A stretch of 64,000 bases of DNA from Eshraghiella crossota (GTDB lineage Bacteria; Bacillota; Clostridia; Lachnospirales; Lachnospiraceae). Shown in pieces: positions 25,692 through 34,032 of this stretch (positions are counted from its first letter, which is position 1; each line of letters starts with the position of its first letter). The notes below the pieces were generated by a model. It did no database searches. It worked only from the letters and a program-made list of their open reading frames with translations, and was not told the origin of the DNA. A program made the position numbers and the translations under genes. The stretch covers positions 372,001 through 436,000 of the forward strand of contig NZ_CP102270.1 of assembly GCF_025148445.1 (NCBI RefSeq). Direction: 5' to 3'.

Positions 25692-25718
25692 AATTTTTTC
25701 CTCCTTTTTCTTATAAAC

Positions 25719-25763
25719 GTAAAAAAGAAGCACAATTACCATTCAAGGTTAATTGCACTTCTT
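25719..25763 (-). terminator. Terminator in the glnK-amt intergenic region
   Basis: Minus-strand hairpin with a 14-bp stem (25750-25763 with 25725-25738, two G-U pairs), then six T residues (25719-25724). It stands 28 bp before the amt start, on the same strand, so it can act as an attenuator for amt. Confidence 0.8.
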
Positions 25764-25810
25764 TGTGTCTATACGTTTATAAATTTTTCACAAAATAATC
25801 TTAATTTTTT

Positions 25811-26149
25811 TTAGAGAGCTGACTCTCCACGTTCGCCAGTTCTTACTCTGACTGCGTCTTCTACATTGTAGACGAAAATTTTACCATCACCGATACTGCC
25901 TGATGAGATTTCAGAAACAATCTTTTCGATAATAGGTTCTGCTACATCGTCTGCAACAACTGTTTCAACTTTTACTTTAGGAAGGAGATTTACAAAATAC
26001 TCATTACCTCTGTAAATACGTTTGAAACCTTTCTGGGCACCATAACCCATGATGTTTGTGACCATCACACCATTGGCCTTGGAATCATCAAGAATCTTCT
26101 TGACATCATCCAGTTTTTCAGGTTTGATTATCATTTCCAGCTTCTTCAT
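25811..26149 (-). CDS. glnK: PII nitrogen regulatory protein GlnK
   Basis: 112 residues. KKLEMIIKPEKLDDVKKIL at the start, T-loop YRGNEYFVNLLPKVKVE with the modifiable Tyr, the B loop GSIGDGKIFVYNVEDAVRVRTGE. PII proteins read 2-oxoglutarate and ATP/ADP and close the Amt channel. Ribosome site AGGAGGTAGTC. The 290 bp upstream hold a small hairpin (GGTGC / GCACC) but no other gene. Confidence 0.96.
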   Translation of the reverse strand: MKKLEMIIKPEKLDDVKKILDDSKANGVMVTNIMGYGAQKGFKRIYRGNEYFVNLLPKVKVETVVADDVAEPIIEKIVSEISSGSIGDGKIFVYNVEDAVRVRTGERGESAL

Positions 26150-26442
26150 AGTGACTACCTCCTGTTATACATTTTCTTGTACCAAATAATCATATCTGAG
26201 CTTGGCTATGGGTGCATTGTAGCACCGGATTTTTAAAAATGGAACCCCTTTTTTGAAAACTGAATAAAATTAAGTAATCAACGGCGTGTACTTTAATTTT
26301 GAAAAAAATAAATCCGGAATATTTCCTTTTTATGGTTAAAGAAATGGAAAATTCTGCCGAAATAACTGTTGAATAAGATTGTAATTTATATTATAGTCAG
26401 AATATATATATGTTATATACCGTACGAAAGGAGGCGTGGTCT

Positions 26443-26775
26443 ATGAGAGTATCCGGTTATGAATACTTACATAACAGCGTACCTGATTTTAATACAAGTG
26501 AAAAGATAGATGCAGCCACACCTTCTGCAGAACGTGTTGATGATATACATAAGGAAGAAAAGGCTGTCACTATTGATTTTTCCGGCTCAGAAAGATTACA
26601 TAGCAGAGAAGCATTCACTTCCGGCAATTTCCCGGGAACGGAATTCAGCACAGAAGATGAACCTGCAGGTAATACAGTACAAGAAGGTAATTCAATTCTT
26701 AATCAGTACCGTTTTTTCGTAAGAAGCAATCATTACGAAGGCAGTGAAGGTGTGGTAAGAAGAATTTTTAAATAA
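26443..26775 (+). CDS. Unknown small protein
   Basis: 110 residues from the ATG at 26443, with AAAGGAGG at 26427-26434. Acidic and probably disordered in the middle; ends with a basic, aromatic stretch (YRFFVRSNHYEG...VVRRIFK). No signal peptide or membrane segment. Stands alone between glnK and the tRNA. No family recognised. Confidence 0.6.
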   Translation: MRVSGYEYLHNSVPDFNTSEKIDAATPSAERVDDIHKEEKAVTIDFSGSERLHSREAFTSGNFPGTEFSTEDEPAGNTVQEGNSILNQYRFFVRSNHYEGSEGVVRRIFK

Positions 26776-26789
26776 ATTAAAAAAAACAC

Positions 26790-26818
26790 TTGACTTATGA
26801 AAATTAAATGTATATAAT
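26790..26818 (+). promoter_or_regulatory. tRNA-Gln promoter
   Basis: TTGACT (26790-26795), 17 bp, TATAAT (26813-26818), about 36 bp before the tRNA. Close to the sigma-A consensus. Confidence 0.85.
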
Positions 26819-26853
26819 CCATTATGTTGTGTGGACAACACCTAAGTAAATAT

Positions 26854-26925
26854 TGGGATATAGCCAAATGGTAAGGCACTGGACTCTGACTCCAGCATTT
26901 ACAGGTTCGAGCCCTGTTATCCCAG
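26854..26925 (+). tRNA. tRNA-Gln (anticodon CTG)
   Basis: A 72-base cloverleaf: acceptor arms TGGGATA / TATCCCA with discriminator G, anticodon stem CTGGA / TCCAG with loop CTCTGAC (anticodon CTG), T arm ACAGG-TTCGAGC-CCTGT. CCA is not encoded. It reads CAG codons. Confidence 0.93.
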
Positions 26926-26928
26926 CTA

Positions 26929-26957
26929 AGCACCATGAAGCGTTCGTGGTGCTTTTA
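26929..26957 (+). terminator. tRNA terminator
   Basis: An 11-bp perfect stem (AGCACCATGAA / TTCGTGGTGCT), 3-base loop, TTT-A-TTTT tail. Confidence 0.88.
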
Positions 26958-27025
26958 TTTTTGCATAGGACTATTGCACAGATTATATAGTGAAAGCTTT
27001 TATCGGTTCACAAGGAGATTTTTAA

Positions 27026-27736
27026 ATGTTGTTTGAAAAAGAAACGTATGTACGTTACAGCGAAGTTGATAAAGATGGATTGATTAAAATAGATGCACTT
27101 GTCAATCACCTTCAGGATATAGTTATGCTTCATGCCGATGAGGTGGGTGCAGGCATTGCACAGGTTATTGACATGGGAACGGTATGGTTTATTTCTACAT
27201 GGCAGATAGAAATAATTACACCACCAAGAATATATGATAAAATAATTCTTAAGACCAATCCCTATGAGTTTAAAGGGTTTTTCGGAAACAGAAATGTCTG
27301 GATAGAAAATGAAAAAGGCGAGATTCTTGTAAAGGCCAATTCTATATGGGTATATCTGGATGTAAAGACAAAAGTACCGAAAAGGATTGATGATGCGGCA
27401 GTAAAACCATATCTTCCTCTTGAACCAAAGCTTGAAATGAGTTATTCTTCAAGAAAGATAGCGATGCCTGAGAATTTTGAACCGTCAGAGCCTGTACGGG
27501 TTCATTATGGACAGCTTGATACCAACGGACATGTTAATAACTGCCAGTATATCAAGACTGCAATGGATGTAATCGAAATTAAAGATATGCCAAGGCAGAT
27601 CAGGGCAGAGTACAAAAAGTCGGCATTATACGGTGATGTTTTTTATCCTTATATACATAGGGAAGAAAAAGCAATATATGTTGATTTACGTGATAAAGAT
27701 AATGCCGAGTACGCTACCGTAGTTTTTGAATTTTAG
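27026..27736 (+). CDS. Acyl-ACP thioesterase
   Basis: 236 residues with two hot-dog domains in the arrangement of plant and bacterial FatA/FatB thioesterases: VRYSEVDKDGLIKIDALVNHLQD in the first half, then VWFISTWQIEI, and VHYGQLDTNGHVNNCQYIK in the second with the Asp-x-Asn-x-His active-site pattern. It releases fatty acids from acyl carrier protein. Ribosome site AAGGAG. Followed by cvfB and ridA in one run. Confidence 0.9.
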   Translation: MLFEKETYVRYSEVDKDGLIKIDALVNHLQDIVMLHADEVGAGIAQVIDMGTVWFISTWQIEIITPPRIYDKIILKTNPYEFKGFFGNRNVWIENEKGEILVKANSIWVYLDVKTKVPKRIDDAAVKPYLPLEPKLEMSYSSRKIAMPENFEPSEPVRVHYGQLDTNGHVNNCQYIKTAMDVIEIKDMPRQIRAEYKKSALYGDVFYPYIHREEKAIYVDLRDKDNAEYATVVFEF

Positions 27737-27750
27737 AAAGAGAGCACAGT

Positions 27751-28575
27751 ATGATAGAAATTGGTAAAAAACAGCCGCTTATGGTAGTAAATAAGACCGA
27801 GTTTGGTGTATACCTTGGAAATGAACAGGAAAAGGTGCTGCTTCCCGGTAAATATGTGGATGAAGATGTTGAAACAGGAGATTCCCTGACGGTATTTGTA
27901 TACAGGGATTCCAAAGACAGGCTTATAGCAACCACGCTTGAACCTCTTATCACTTTAGGAGAGGTCAGGGTATTAAAAGTTAAGCAGAATAATAAAATAG
28001 GTTCATTCCTTGACTGGGGACTGGAAAAAGATTTATTCCTTCCGTTTAAGGAACAGACAGCCAAAGTTAAAGAAGGAATGTCATATCCGGTAGCTCTTTA
28101 TGTTGACAAGTCGGGAAGACTTTGTGCTACCATGAAAATATATCATTACCTTAAAACAACGGATATGTATCATACCGGTGATATTGTGAAAGGAATTGCT
28201 TACGAACGCATTGACAAATTCGGAATGTTTGTTGCAGTTGACTGTATGTACCAGGGACTTATACCTAACAAAGCATTATACGGAAAGATTGAAATCGGTG
28301 ACGAAATTAAGGCAACCGTTTCAAAAGTAAGGGAGGACGGCAAGATAGAGCTTTCGGTAAGAGGACCGGCATATCTCCAGCTTGATGAGGATGGAGACAG
28401 GATTCTTAAAGAACTTGATTATAATGACGGATTTCTTCCTTTAAATGATAAGTCTGACCCTGAAATTATCAAACAGAAGCTTGAGATGAGCAAGGCTGCA
28501 TTTAAGCGTGCCTGCGGACATCTTTTAAAAGCAAATAAAATAGATATCACGGATGATGGTATCAGAAGGAGATAA
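27751..28575 (+). CDS. cvfB: S1-domain RNA-binding protein CvfB
   Basis: 274 residues. Three S1-like OB folds and a C-terminal winged helix as in CvfB/YitL: GVYLGNEQEKVLLPGKYV, GSFLDWGLEKDLFLPF, KFGMFVAVDCMYQGLIPNKA, then SKAAFKRACGHLLKANKI. CvfB affects virulence-factor and agr-linked expression in Staphylococcus; whether it does so here is open. Fourteen bases after the thioesterase and three before ridA. Confidence 0.9.
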   Translation: MIEIGKKQPLMVVNKTEFGVYLGNEQEKVLLPGKYVDEDVETGDSLTVFVYRDSKDRLIATTLEPLITLGEVRVLKVKQNNKIGSFLDWGLEKDLFLPFKEQTAKVKEGMSYPVALYVDKSGRLCATMKIYHYLKTTDMYHTGDIVKGIAYERIDKFGMFVAVDCMYQGLIPNKALYGKIEIGDEIKATVSKVREDGKIELSVRGPAYLQLDEDGDRILKELDYNDGFLPLNDKSDPEIIKQKLEMSKAAFKRACGHLLKANKIDITDDGIRRR

Positions 28576-28578
28576 GAT

Positions 28579-28953
28579 ATGCAGAAAGTAATCAGTACGG
28601 ATAAGGCACCGGGAGCAATCGGACCTTACTCACAGGCAATCGAAGTTAATGGAATGGTATTTACATCAGGAGTTATTCCGGTAGATCCTGCAACAGGAGT
28701 TATTCCTGAAGGCGTTGAAGCTCAGGCAACACAGGCATTTACTAACCTTACCAATCTTGTTGAAGCTTCGGGAGCAGCAATGTCACAGGTAGTTAAGACA
28801 ACAGTCTTTATTAAGGAAATGAATGATTTCGGAAAAATCAATGAAATCTATGCAAAGTTCTTCAAAGAACCATATCCTTCAAGATCCTGTGTAGAAGTTG
28901 CAAGACTTCCAAAAGACGTATTGCTTGAAGTTGAAGCAATAGTAGCAAAATAA
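28579..28953 (+). CDS. ridA: RidA family enamine/imine deaminase
   Basis: 124 residues. Conserved GPYSQAIEVNGMVFTSG, the acidic FIKEMNDFGKINEIY segment and the catalytic Arg in PSRSCVEVARLPKDVLLEVEAI. RidA hydrolyses reactive 2-aminoacrylate-type intermediates made by PLP enzymes. Forms the end of the thioesterase-cvfB-ridA run. Confidence 0.95.
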   Translation: MQKVISTDKAPGAIGPYSQAIEVNGMVFTSGVIPVDPATGVIPEGVEAQATQAFTNLTNLVEASGAAMSQVVKTTVFIKEMNDFGKINEIYAKFFKEPYPSRSCVEVARLPKDVLLEVEAIVAK

Positions 28954-28969
28954 AAGAATTAAAATAATT

Positions 28970-29000
28970 TACGCCTGATTACATTCCGTAGTCAGGCGTA
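28970..29000. terminator. Bidirectional hairpin between ridA and the YjfB-like gene
   Basis: TACGCCTGA / TCAGGCGTA arms extended by TAC/GTA, with T-rich flanks on both sides. Confidence 0.65.
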
Positions 29001-29008
29001 TTATTGTC

Positions 29009-29188
29009 TTATAAAGAAATATCTATATTACTGCCGATGTATGGCGTCACAGACATTTCAAGCATCTTCTTCATGCCGTCTCCAAGCTCTTCCATAGAAT
29101 CTAATGATTTGGCAAGCATCCGGACGGACACGTCATTAATTGTGTTGGCTGCTGAAAGCGAAGCAGACTGTAAACCTGTAATATCCAT
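29009..29188 (-). CDS. YjfB-like small protein (putative motility family)
   Basis: 59 residues from the ATG at 29188 with TTAGGAGGAAT before it. The pattern MDITGLQSASLSAANTINDV..RMLAKSLDSMEELGDGMKKML fits the YjfB putative motility family. No flagellar gene is seen in the window, so the name is only a family label. Function unknown. Confidence 0.7.
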   Translation of the reverse strand: MDITGLQSASLSAANTINDVSVRMLAKSLDSMEELGDGMKKMLEMSVTPYIGSNIDISL

Positions 29189-29286
29189 GCGTATTCCTCC
29201 TAATCTTTTCTCTATTTTATCACATTTAATAATATAAAACAATGATATTGCCAATAATATTAAAACTAAAATAATGGGGAAATAGT

Positions 29287-30120
29287 ATGAAAAGAGTAAT
29301 GAGATATCTATTATTGACAATAGGGGCATTTTTGATGGGATTAGCTGTAAAAATGATATTTGATACTTCGGGTCTTGTAACCGGAGGAGTCTCCGGCATC
29401 GCTGTAATCCTGCAGAAAATTTTGAATATCCCTATGTGGCTGACTAATATTGTTATAAACGTGCCACTTTTTATTTACGGGTTCCGCACTCTTGAAAGAA
29501 GAGTATTGTGGGATTCTTTTTATGCCAATTTTATTTTTACGCTGGCAATAGGACTTCTCCCGGATATCAATCCTGTGGGTAATGATATATTTTTATCTGC
29601 GATTGCGGGAGGATTCATAATGGGAACAGGGTTGGGAATTATTTTAAGCTGTGATGCAACGTCAGGAGGAGCTGATCTTGCTGCATATATGATTCAGAAA
29701 AAATCAAAAAGAATTAAGACGGTATGGATTATTTTTATAATAGATGCGATAATCATTGCCCTGGGAACACCGGTTTTTGGAATACCATCATCAATTTACG
29801 GTGTTATTTCGGTATTTACAATCAGTTTCGTTTCAGGAAAAATTGTGGATGGACCGGCTGTTTCAAGAACCGCATATATAATAAGTAGAAACAGCATTGA
29901 AATTGCTGCAATAATCAACAAAAGACTTGAAAGAGGGGTCACCGGAATAAAAGTAATGGGAATGTATGAAAATAAAGAAAAAATAATGTTGGTATGTGTT
30001 GCCAGAAAACGTGAAATCCATAAAATAGTGGAAATAGTGGAGGAGGCTGACAAACAGGCATTTATGTGGATTGGGGATGCCAGGGAAGTTATGGGAGAAG
30101 GCTTTGTTAATATTGCCTAG
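29287..30120 (+). CDS. YitT family membrane protein
   Basis: 277 residues: five or six membrane segments in the first 200 (RYLLLTIGAFLMGLAVKMIF, GLVTGGVSGIAVILQKILNI, CDATSGGADLAAYMIQ) followed by a cytoplasmic DUF2179 domain (RGVTGIKVMGMYENKEKIML...). This is the standard YitT plan. Transported substrate unknown. Divergent from the YjfB-like gene. Confidence 0.9.
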   Translation: MKRVMRYLLLTIGAFLMGLAVKMIFDTSGLVTGGVSGIAVILQKILNIPMWLTNIVINVPLFIYGFRTLERRVLWDSFYANFIFTLAIGLLPDINPVGNDIFLSAIAGGFIMGTGLGIILSCDATSGGADLAAYMIQKKSKRIKTVWIIFIIDAIIIALGTPVFGIPSSIYGVISVFTISFVSGKIVDGPAVSRTAYIISRNSIEIAAIINKRLERGVTGIKVMGMYENKEKIMLVCVARKREIHKIVEIVEEADKQAFMWIGDAREVMGEGFVNIA

Positions 30121-30298
30121 TCGTAAATTAACAAAATGTACAAATTGCACTAAAAAAGCATTGTAATTAATATTCATGGGCAAATTGTCCAAAATCAAAT
30201 AACTAATTTTGTTTATAAAGAATATAGCCTAAAAAATATAAAAAGAGTATTATAATTGACATGTAAGTTATATTACACTTTGTTTTAGGAGGACAATT

Positions 30299-31411
30299 AT
30301 GGCAAGCTTATCACTTAAGAATGTATGTAAAGTATATCCTAACGGATTTGTAGCCGTTAAGGATTTTAACCTTGATGTAGCAGACAAGGAATTTATTATT
30401 TTCGTTGGACCATCTGGATGTGGTAAATCAACAACACTTCGTATGATTGCAGGACTTGAAGAGATTTCTTCAGGTGAACTCTGGATCGGAGATAAATTAG
30501 TTAACGACGTAGAACCTAAGGACAGAGATATTGCGATGGTATTCCAGAACTATGCTCTTTATCCTCATATGACAGTTTATGATAATATGTCATTTGGTCT
30601 TAAATTAAGAAAAGTACCTAAGCCTGAAATCGACAAATTAGTTCATGAAGCAGCTAAGATTCTCGGTATTGAGCAGTTACTTGACCGTAAGCCAAAGGCT
30701 CTTTCAGGTGGACAGAGACAGCGAGTTGCTATGGGACGTGCAATCGTTCGTAATCCTAAGGTATTCCTTATGGACGAACCTTTATCTAACCTTGATGCTA
30801 AGCTTCGTGTTCAGATGCGTATTGAGATTCAGAAGATCCATCAGAGACTTGAGACAACAATCATCTACGTAACACATGACCAGACAGAAGCTATGACACT
30901 TGGTACAAGAATCGTAGTTCTCAAGGATGGTATTATCCAGCAGGTAGATACACCACAGAATCTCTATGACAAGCCATGTAACGTATTCGTTGCAGGATTT
31001 ATGGGATCACCACAGATGAACCTTATTAATGCTAAGGTTGTACAGTCAGGTGAAGATGTTGTACTTATGTTTGGTGGCAACACAGTTAAACTTCCTGAAG
31101 GAAAAGCTCAGAAGCTTATTGAAGCAGGATATGTTGATACAACAGTTATCATGGGTATCCGTCCTGAAGACCTTAATGATTCAGAAGTTATCATCAATGC
31201 TAACCCTGATTGCGTAATCGAAGCTACAATCAGAGTATACGAATTACTTGGTGCTGAAGTTTTCCTTTACTTTGATATTGATGAAGTTAACTGTACAGCA
31301 AGAGTTAATCCTCGTACAACAGCTCGTCCAGGCGATACAATTAAACTTGGTATCGATATGACTAAGCTTCACATCTTTGATAAAGATACAGAGCAGGTTA
31401 TCTTACATTAA
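30299..31411 (+). CDS. Sugar ABC transporter ATPase, MsmK/UgpC type
   Basis: 370 residues. Walker A GPSGCGKST, signature LSGGQRQRVAMGRAIVR, Walker B VFLMDEPLSNLDAKLR, then MalK-type regulatory OB domains. No permease or binding protein is adjacent, so it is probably the shared ATPase serving several sugar importers, as MsmK does in other Firmicutes. Codon use is strongly biased, fitting high expression. Ribosome site AGGAGGACA. Ends at a strong terminator. Confidence 0.93.
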   Translation: MASLSLKNVCKVYPNGFVAVKDFNLDVADKEFIIFVGPSGCGKSTTLRMIAGLEEISSGELWIGDKLVNDVEPKDRDIAMVFQNYALYPHMTVYDNMSFGLKLRKVPKPEIDKLVHEAAKILGIEQLLDRKPKALSGGQRQRVAMGRAIVRNPKVFLMDEPLSNLDAKLRVQMRIEIQKIHQRLETTIIYVTHDQTEAMTLGTRIVVLKDGIIQQVDTPQNLYDKPCNVFVAGFMGSPQMNLINAKVVQSGEDVVLMFGGNTVKLPEGKAQKLIEAGYVDTTVIMGIRPEDLNDSEVIINANPDCVIEATIRVYELLGAEVFLYFDIDEVNCTARVNPRTTARPGDTIKLGIDMTKLHIFDKDTEQVILH

Positions 31412-31425
31412 TTATGATTTATTTG

Positions 31426-31455
31426 CAGACCGGATTTATCCGGTCTGTTTTTTTA
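31426..31455 (+). terminator. Terminator of the sugar ATPase gene
   Basis: Stem CAGACCGG / CCGGTCTG with a 6-base loop and eight T residues. Confidence 0.93.
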
Positions 31456-31476
31456 TTGTGGGAATAAGAAAAATTA

Positions 31477-31596
31477 TGATATAATGAGTGCAAGAGAGCC
31501 AGAAAGCTGCTAGCAGCTTTCTGGCGAACGGCGAATGGCGATTACGATAGCTGCGATAGCAGCGGAGAGTAGCGAAGCTACGAATCGTGATATAAT
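31477..31596. repeat. Structured 103-bp element flanked by 9-bp direct repeats
   Basis: TGATATAAT occurs at 31477-31485 and again at 31588-31596. Between them lie a perfect 28-bp palindrome (arms 31498-31511 and 31512-31525), then a branched fold: closing stem ATTACGAT / ATCGTGAT (31541-31548, 31584-31591) enclosing two hairpins, GCTGC-GATA-GCAGC and GTAGC-GAA-GCTAC. The GC content is clearly above the flanks. This looks like a small non-autonomous inserted element (MITE or REP-like) with a target duplication, or a structured RNA. Each direct repeat contains TATAAT. Confidence 0.6.
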
Positions 31597-31644
31597 ATTA
31601 AGATATAGTACAGTAGCATATATAAAGAAAAAGGGAGGTAGTGT

Positions 31645-32349
31645 ATGCTTTTAATTGACAGATATACTAAATTATATGGTAAAAAAGTTGCAGTTGATAA
31701 CTTGTCGCTTCATATTAAACCGGGCGAGATATATGGTTTTATAGGACACAATGGGGCAGGAAAGACAACTACGCTTAAGGCATGTGCAGGAATACTTAAT
31801 TTTGAGTATGGAAATATATTGATTGATGGAATATCCATTAAAGAAAAGCCGATGGAATGCAAAAAGAAAATAGCATATATCCCGGACAACCCTGATTTGT
31901 ACGGTTTTCTGACAGGGGCGGCCTATCTGAATTTCATAGCAGATATATATAAAGTACCTTTGGAGATAAGAAATAAACGAATCGAAGATTTTGCTGATAA
32001 ATATGGAATTATTGATGATCTGGGGATGCCAATTAACTCATATTCCCATGGTATGAGACAGAAAATAGCCATAATATCGGCTCTTATACATGAACCCAAA
32101 CTTATACTTATGGATGAACCGTTTGTAGGACTTGACCCTAAGGCATCACATACCCTTAAAAACCAGATGAGGGAAATATGTGATAATGGCGGAGCAATCT
32201 TTTTTTCCACCCATGTATTGGAAGTAGCGGAAAAATTGTGCGATAAAGTGGCAGTTATAAAAGATGGAAGGCTTATTGCATCCGGTACAATGGCAGAGGT
32301 TAAAGGTAATTTATCTCTTGAGGATGCGTTTCTTGAACTGGAGGAATAG
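31645..32349 (+). CDS. ABC transporter ATPase
   Basis: 234 residues. Walker A GHNGAGKTTT, signature SHGMRQKIAIISALIHEP, Walker B LILMDEPFVGLDPKA, switch His in FFSTHVLEVAE. This is the class of export or efflux ATPases paired with one large permease. The permease gene follows with the ribosome site (GGAGG) inside this gene's end. Substrate unknown. Its upstream promoter region contains the structured element at 31477-31596. Confidence 0.92.
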   Translation: MLLIDRYTKLYGKKVAVDNLSLHIKPGEIYGFIGHNGAGKTTTLKACAGILNFEYGNILIDGISIKEKPMECKKKIAYIPDNPDLYGFLTGAAYLNFIADIYKVPLEIRNKRIEDFADKYGIIDDLGMPINSYSHGMRQKIAIISALIHEPKLILMDEPFVGLDPKASHTLKNQMREICDNGGAIFFSTHVLEVAEKLCDKVAVIKDGRLIASGTMAEVKGNLSLEDAFLELEE

Positions 32350-32350
32350 A

Positions 32351-33958
32351 GTGAAGGTATTTTTACAATTATTAAAAATGAGGATTTTGTCTGTTTTTAA
32401 GGGATCAGGCAAGAAAGATAAATATAAAAAAAATATCGGATTTAAGGTTTTTATAGGCATAGTGGTTGCTTATGCGGCACTTTGCTTTGTAGGTATGTTT
32501 GGATTCTATTTTATGCAGCTTGCAGAAAACTTTGTGGAGCAGGAAGTAGGATTTGCATATTTTTCCATGGTGGCTGTTGTTATGGTTGCCATTGGATTTG
32601 TAACAACGGTATTTGCTGCGCAGTCCCAGATTTTTGAGGCAAAAGATAATGATTTGCTTACAGCAATGCCAATTCCGCCAAGGTATATACTGCTTACCAG
32701 GGTTATTACCCTTCTTATAGTAGAACTTGCAGAGTCTCTGGTGTTGGGAATAGAAGCAATGCTGATTTATAAGATTTTTGCACCTGTTCCTGTGGGCGGA
32801 GCAATTATGATGGTTGTCGAAATTATCGGACTTAATATGATTACAGCATCAATTTCCGCAATATTCGGACTTGTTCTTGCGGCAATTACCAACAGGATGA
32901 GAAGAAAAAATATTGTAAAAACCATAGCTACAATCGGAATGTCGGTACTGTTTTTTTTCCTGATAAGCGAAATGGAAAGCAGAATCAACAGTATGCTCAG
33001 TATGGACGGCGTTTTTATAGAGATGGATGAAGCTATGAAAAAAGAAATGCTGCCATTGTTTTATTTTGGTAAGGCAGCAGCTGAGGGTGATTTTAAATCA
33101 TTTATTATTTTTATGCTGATGGCTGTGGCTGTTTTTGTCATGATGATATTCCTGCTTTCTCCGTTTTTCCTTAAAATAACATCTACCAATAAGGGCGGGG
33201 TAAGAAAAAAATACAGACCTGAGAAAAATGTTGAGCGCGAGGTGAAAAAAGCACTGCTTTACAAGGAAAGAAGAAGATTTTTTACAAACGCCTCATATAT
33301 GCTCAATACCGCCATAGGGCTTATTGTGTTTTTTGTTGCAGGCGTGGCTGTACTTATTTTCAGGGAAAAAGTGTTTGACAGTATTATAACAATGTCATAT
33401 TTAAAAAATCATATCGGTGCATATGTGTTACTGATTTCACTGTTTTTCTGCGCAATAAATGTTATTTCTGCACCTTCAATTTCCCTTGAGGGAGAAAATC
33501 TATGGATATGTAAGGCAATGCCTGTTGAGCCTTTTGACATACTTATGGCAAAAGTTAAAAATCATATTTATATATGTATGCCGATTGTAATATTTTTCGG
33601 CATTGCCGCCAATATTGCATTGCCTATAAGCCCGGCGATAAGGGCAGCGGTCGTGATTATTCCGGCATTATCCGTAGTTCTTATGGGCCTGCTTGGCGTG
33701 ATATGCAATCTTCACATGCCGAAGTTTGACTGGGCGGATGAATCAATAGCAGTTAAGCAGAGCATGGCTGTTATCGCAACCATGGGGATAGGCTTTTCTA
33801 TTGTCATAGGCGCGGCGGTATTATACGGTCTTTTAAGATTTATTCCGTATGCAGATTATCTTTATACGTTTCTGATGACGGGAATGTTTGCACTTGCCAT
33901 ATCTTTTACGTACAGATATTTGAGAAAAGGCGGAAGCCAACGATTTACGGAATTATAA
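32351..33958 (+). CDS. ABC transporter permease (GTG start)
   Basis: 535 residues from the GTG at 32351, one base after the ATPase stop, with GGAGG at seven bases' distance. About twelve membrane segments in two halves separated by a basic loop (residues about 285-310, KKYRPEKNVEREVKKAL). Pairs with 31645. The frame continues upstream inside the ATPase gene but that part is a shadow. Substrate unknown. Confidence 0.88.
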   Translation: MKVFLQLLKMRILSVFKGSGKKDKYKKNIGFKVFIGIVVAYAALCFVGMFGFYFMQLAENFVEQEVGFAYFSMVAVVMVAIGFVTTVFAAQSQIFEAKDNDLLTAMPIPPRYILLTRVITLLIVELAESLVLGIEAMLIYKIFAPVPVGGAIMMVVEIIGLNMITASISAIFGLVLAAITNRMRRKNIVKTIATIGMSVLFFFLISEMESRINSMLSMDGVFIEMDEAMKKEMLPLFYFGKAAAEGDFKSFIIFMLMAVAVFVMMIFLLSPFFLKITSTNKGGVRKKYRPEKNVEREVKKALLYKERRRFFTNASYMLNTAIGLIVFFVAGVAVLIFREKVFDSIITMSYLKNHIGAYVLLISLFFCAINVISAPSISLEGENLWICKAMPVEPFDILMAKVKNHIYICMPIVIFFGIAANIALPISPAIRAAVVIIPALSVVLMGLLGVICNLHMPKFDWADESIAVKQSMAVIATMGIGFSIVIGAAVLYGLLRFIPYADYLYTFLMTGMFALAISFTYRYLRKGGSQRFTEL

Positions 33959-34032
33959 AATTTTTATAACAACTTTATTTTTGCCGGAATATGTTTTATA
34001 ATGAACGAAAGTATGTGAATAGGAGAGAACAC

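Noticed and set aside
32264-32350. N-terminal extension of the ABC permease into the ATPase gene
   Set aside because: The segment is read from a second frame of the ATPase coding region; the GTG at 32351 has the proper ribosome site.
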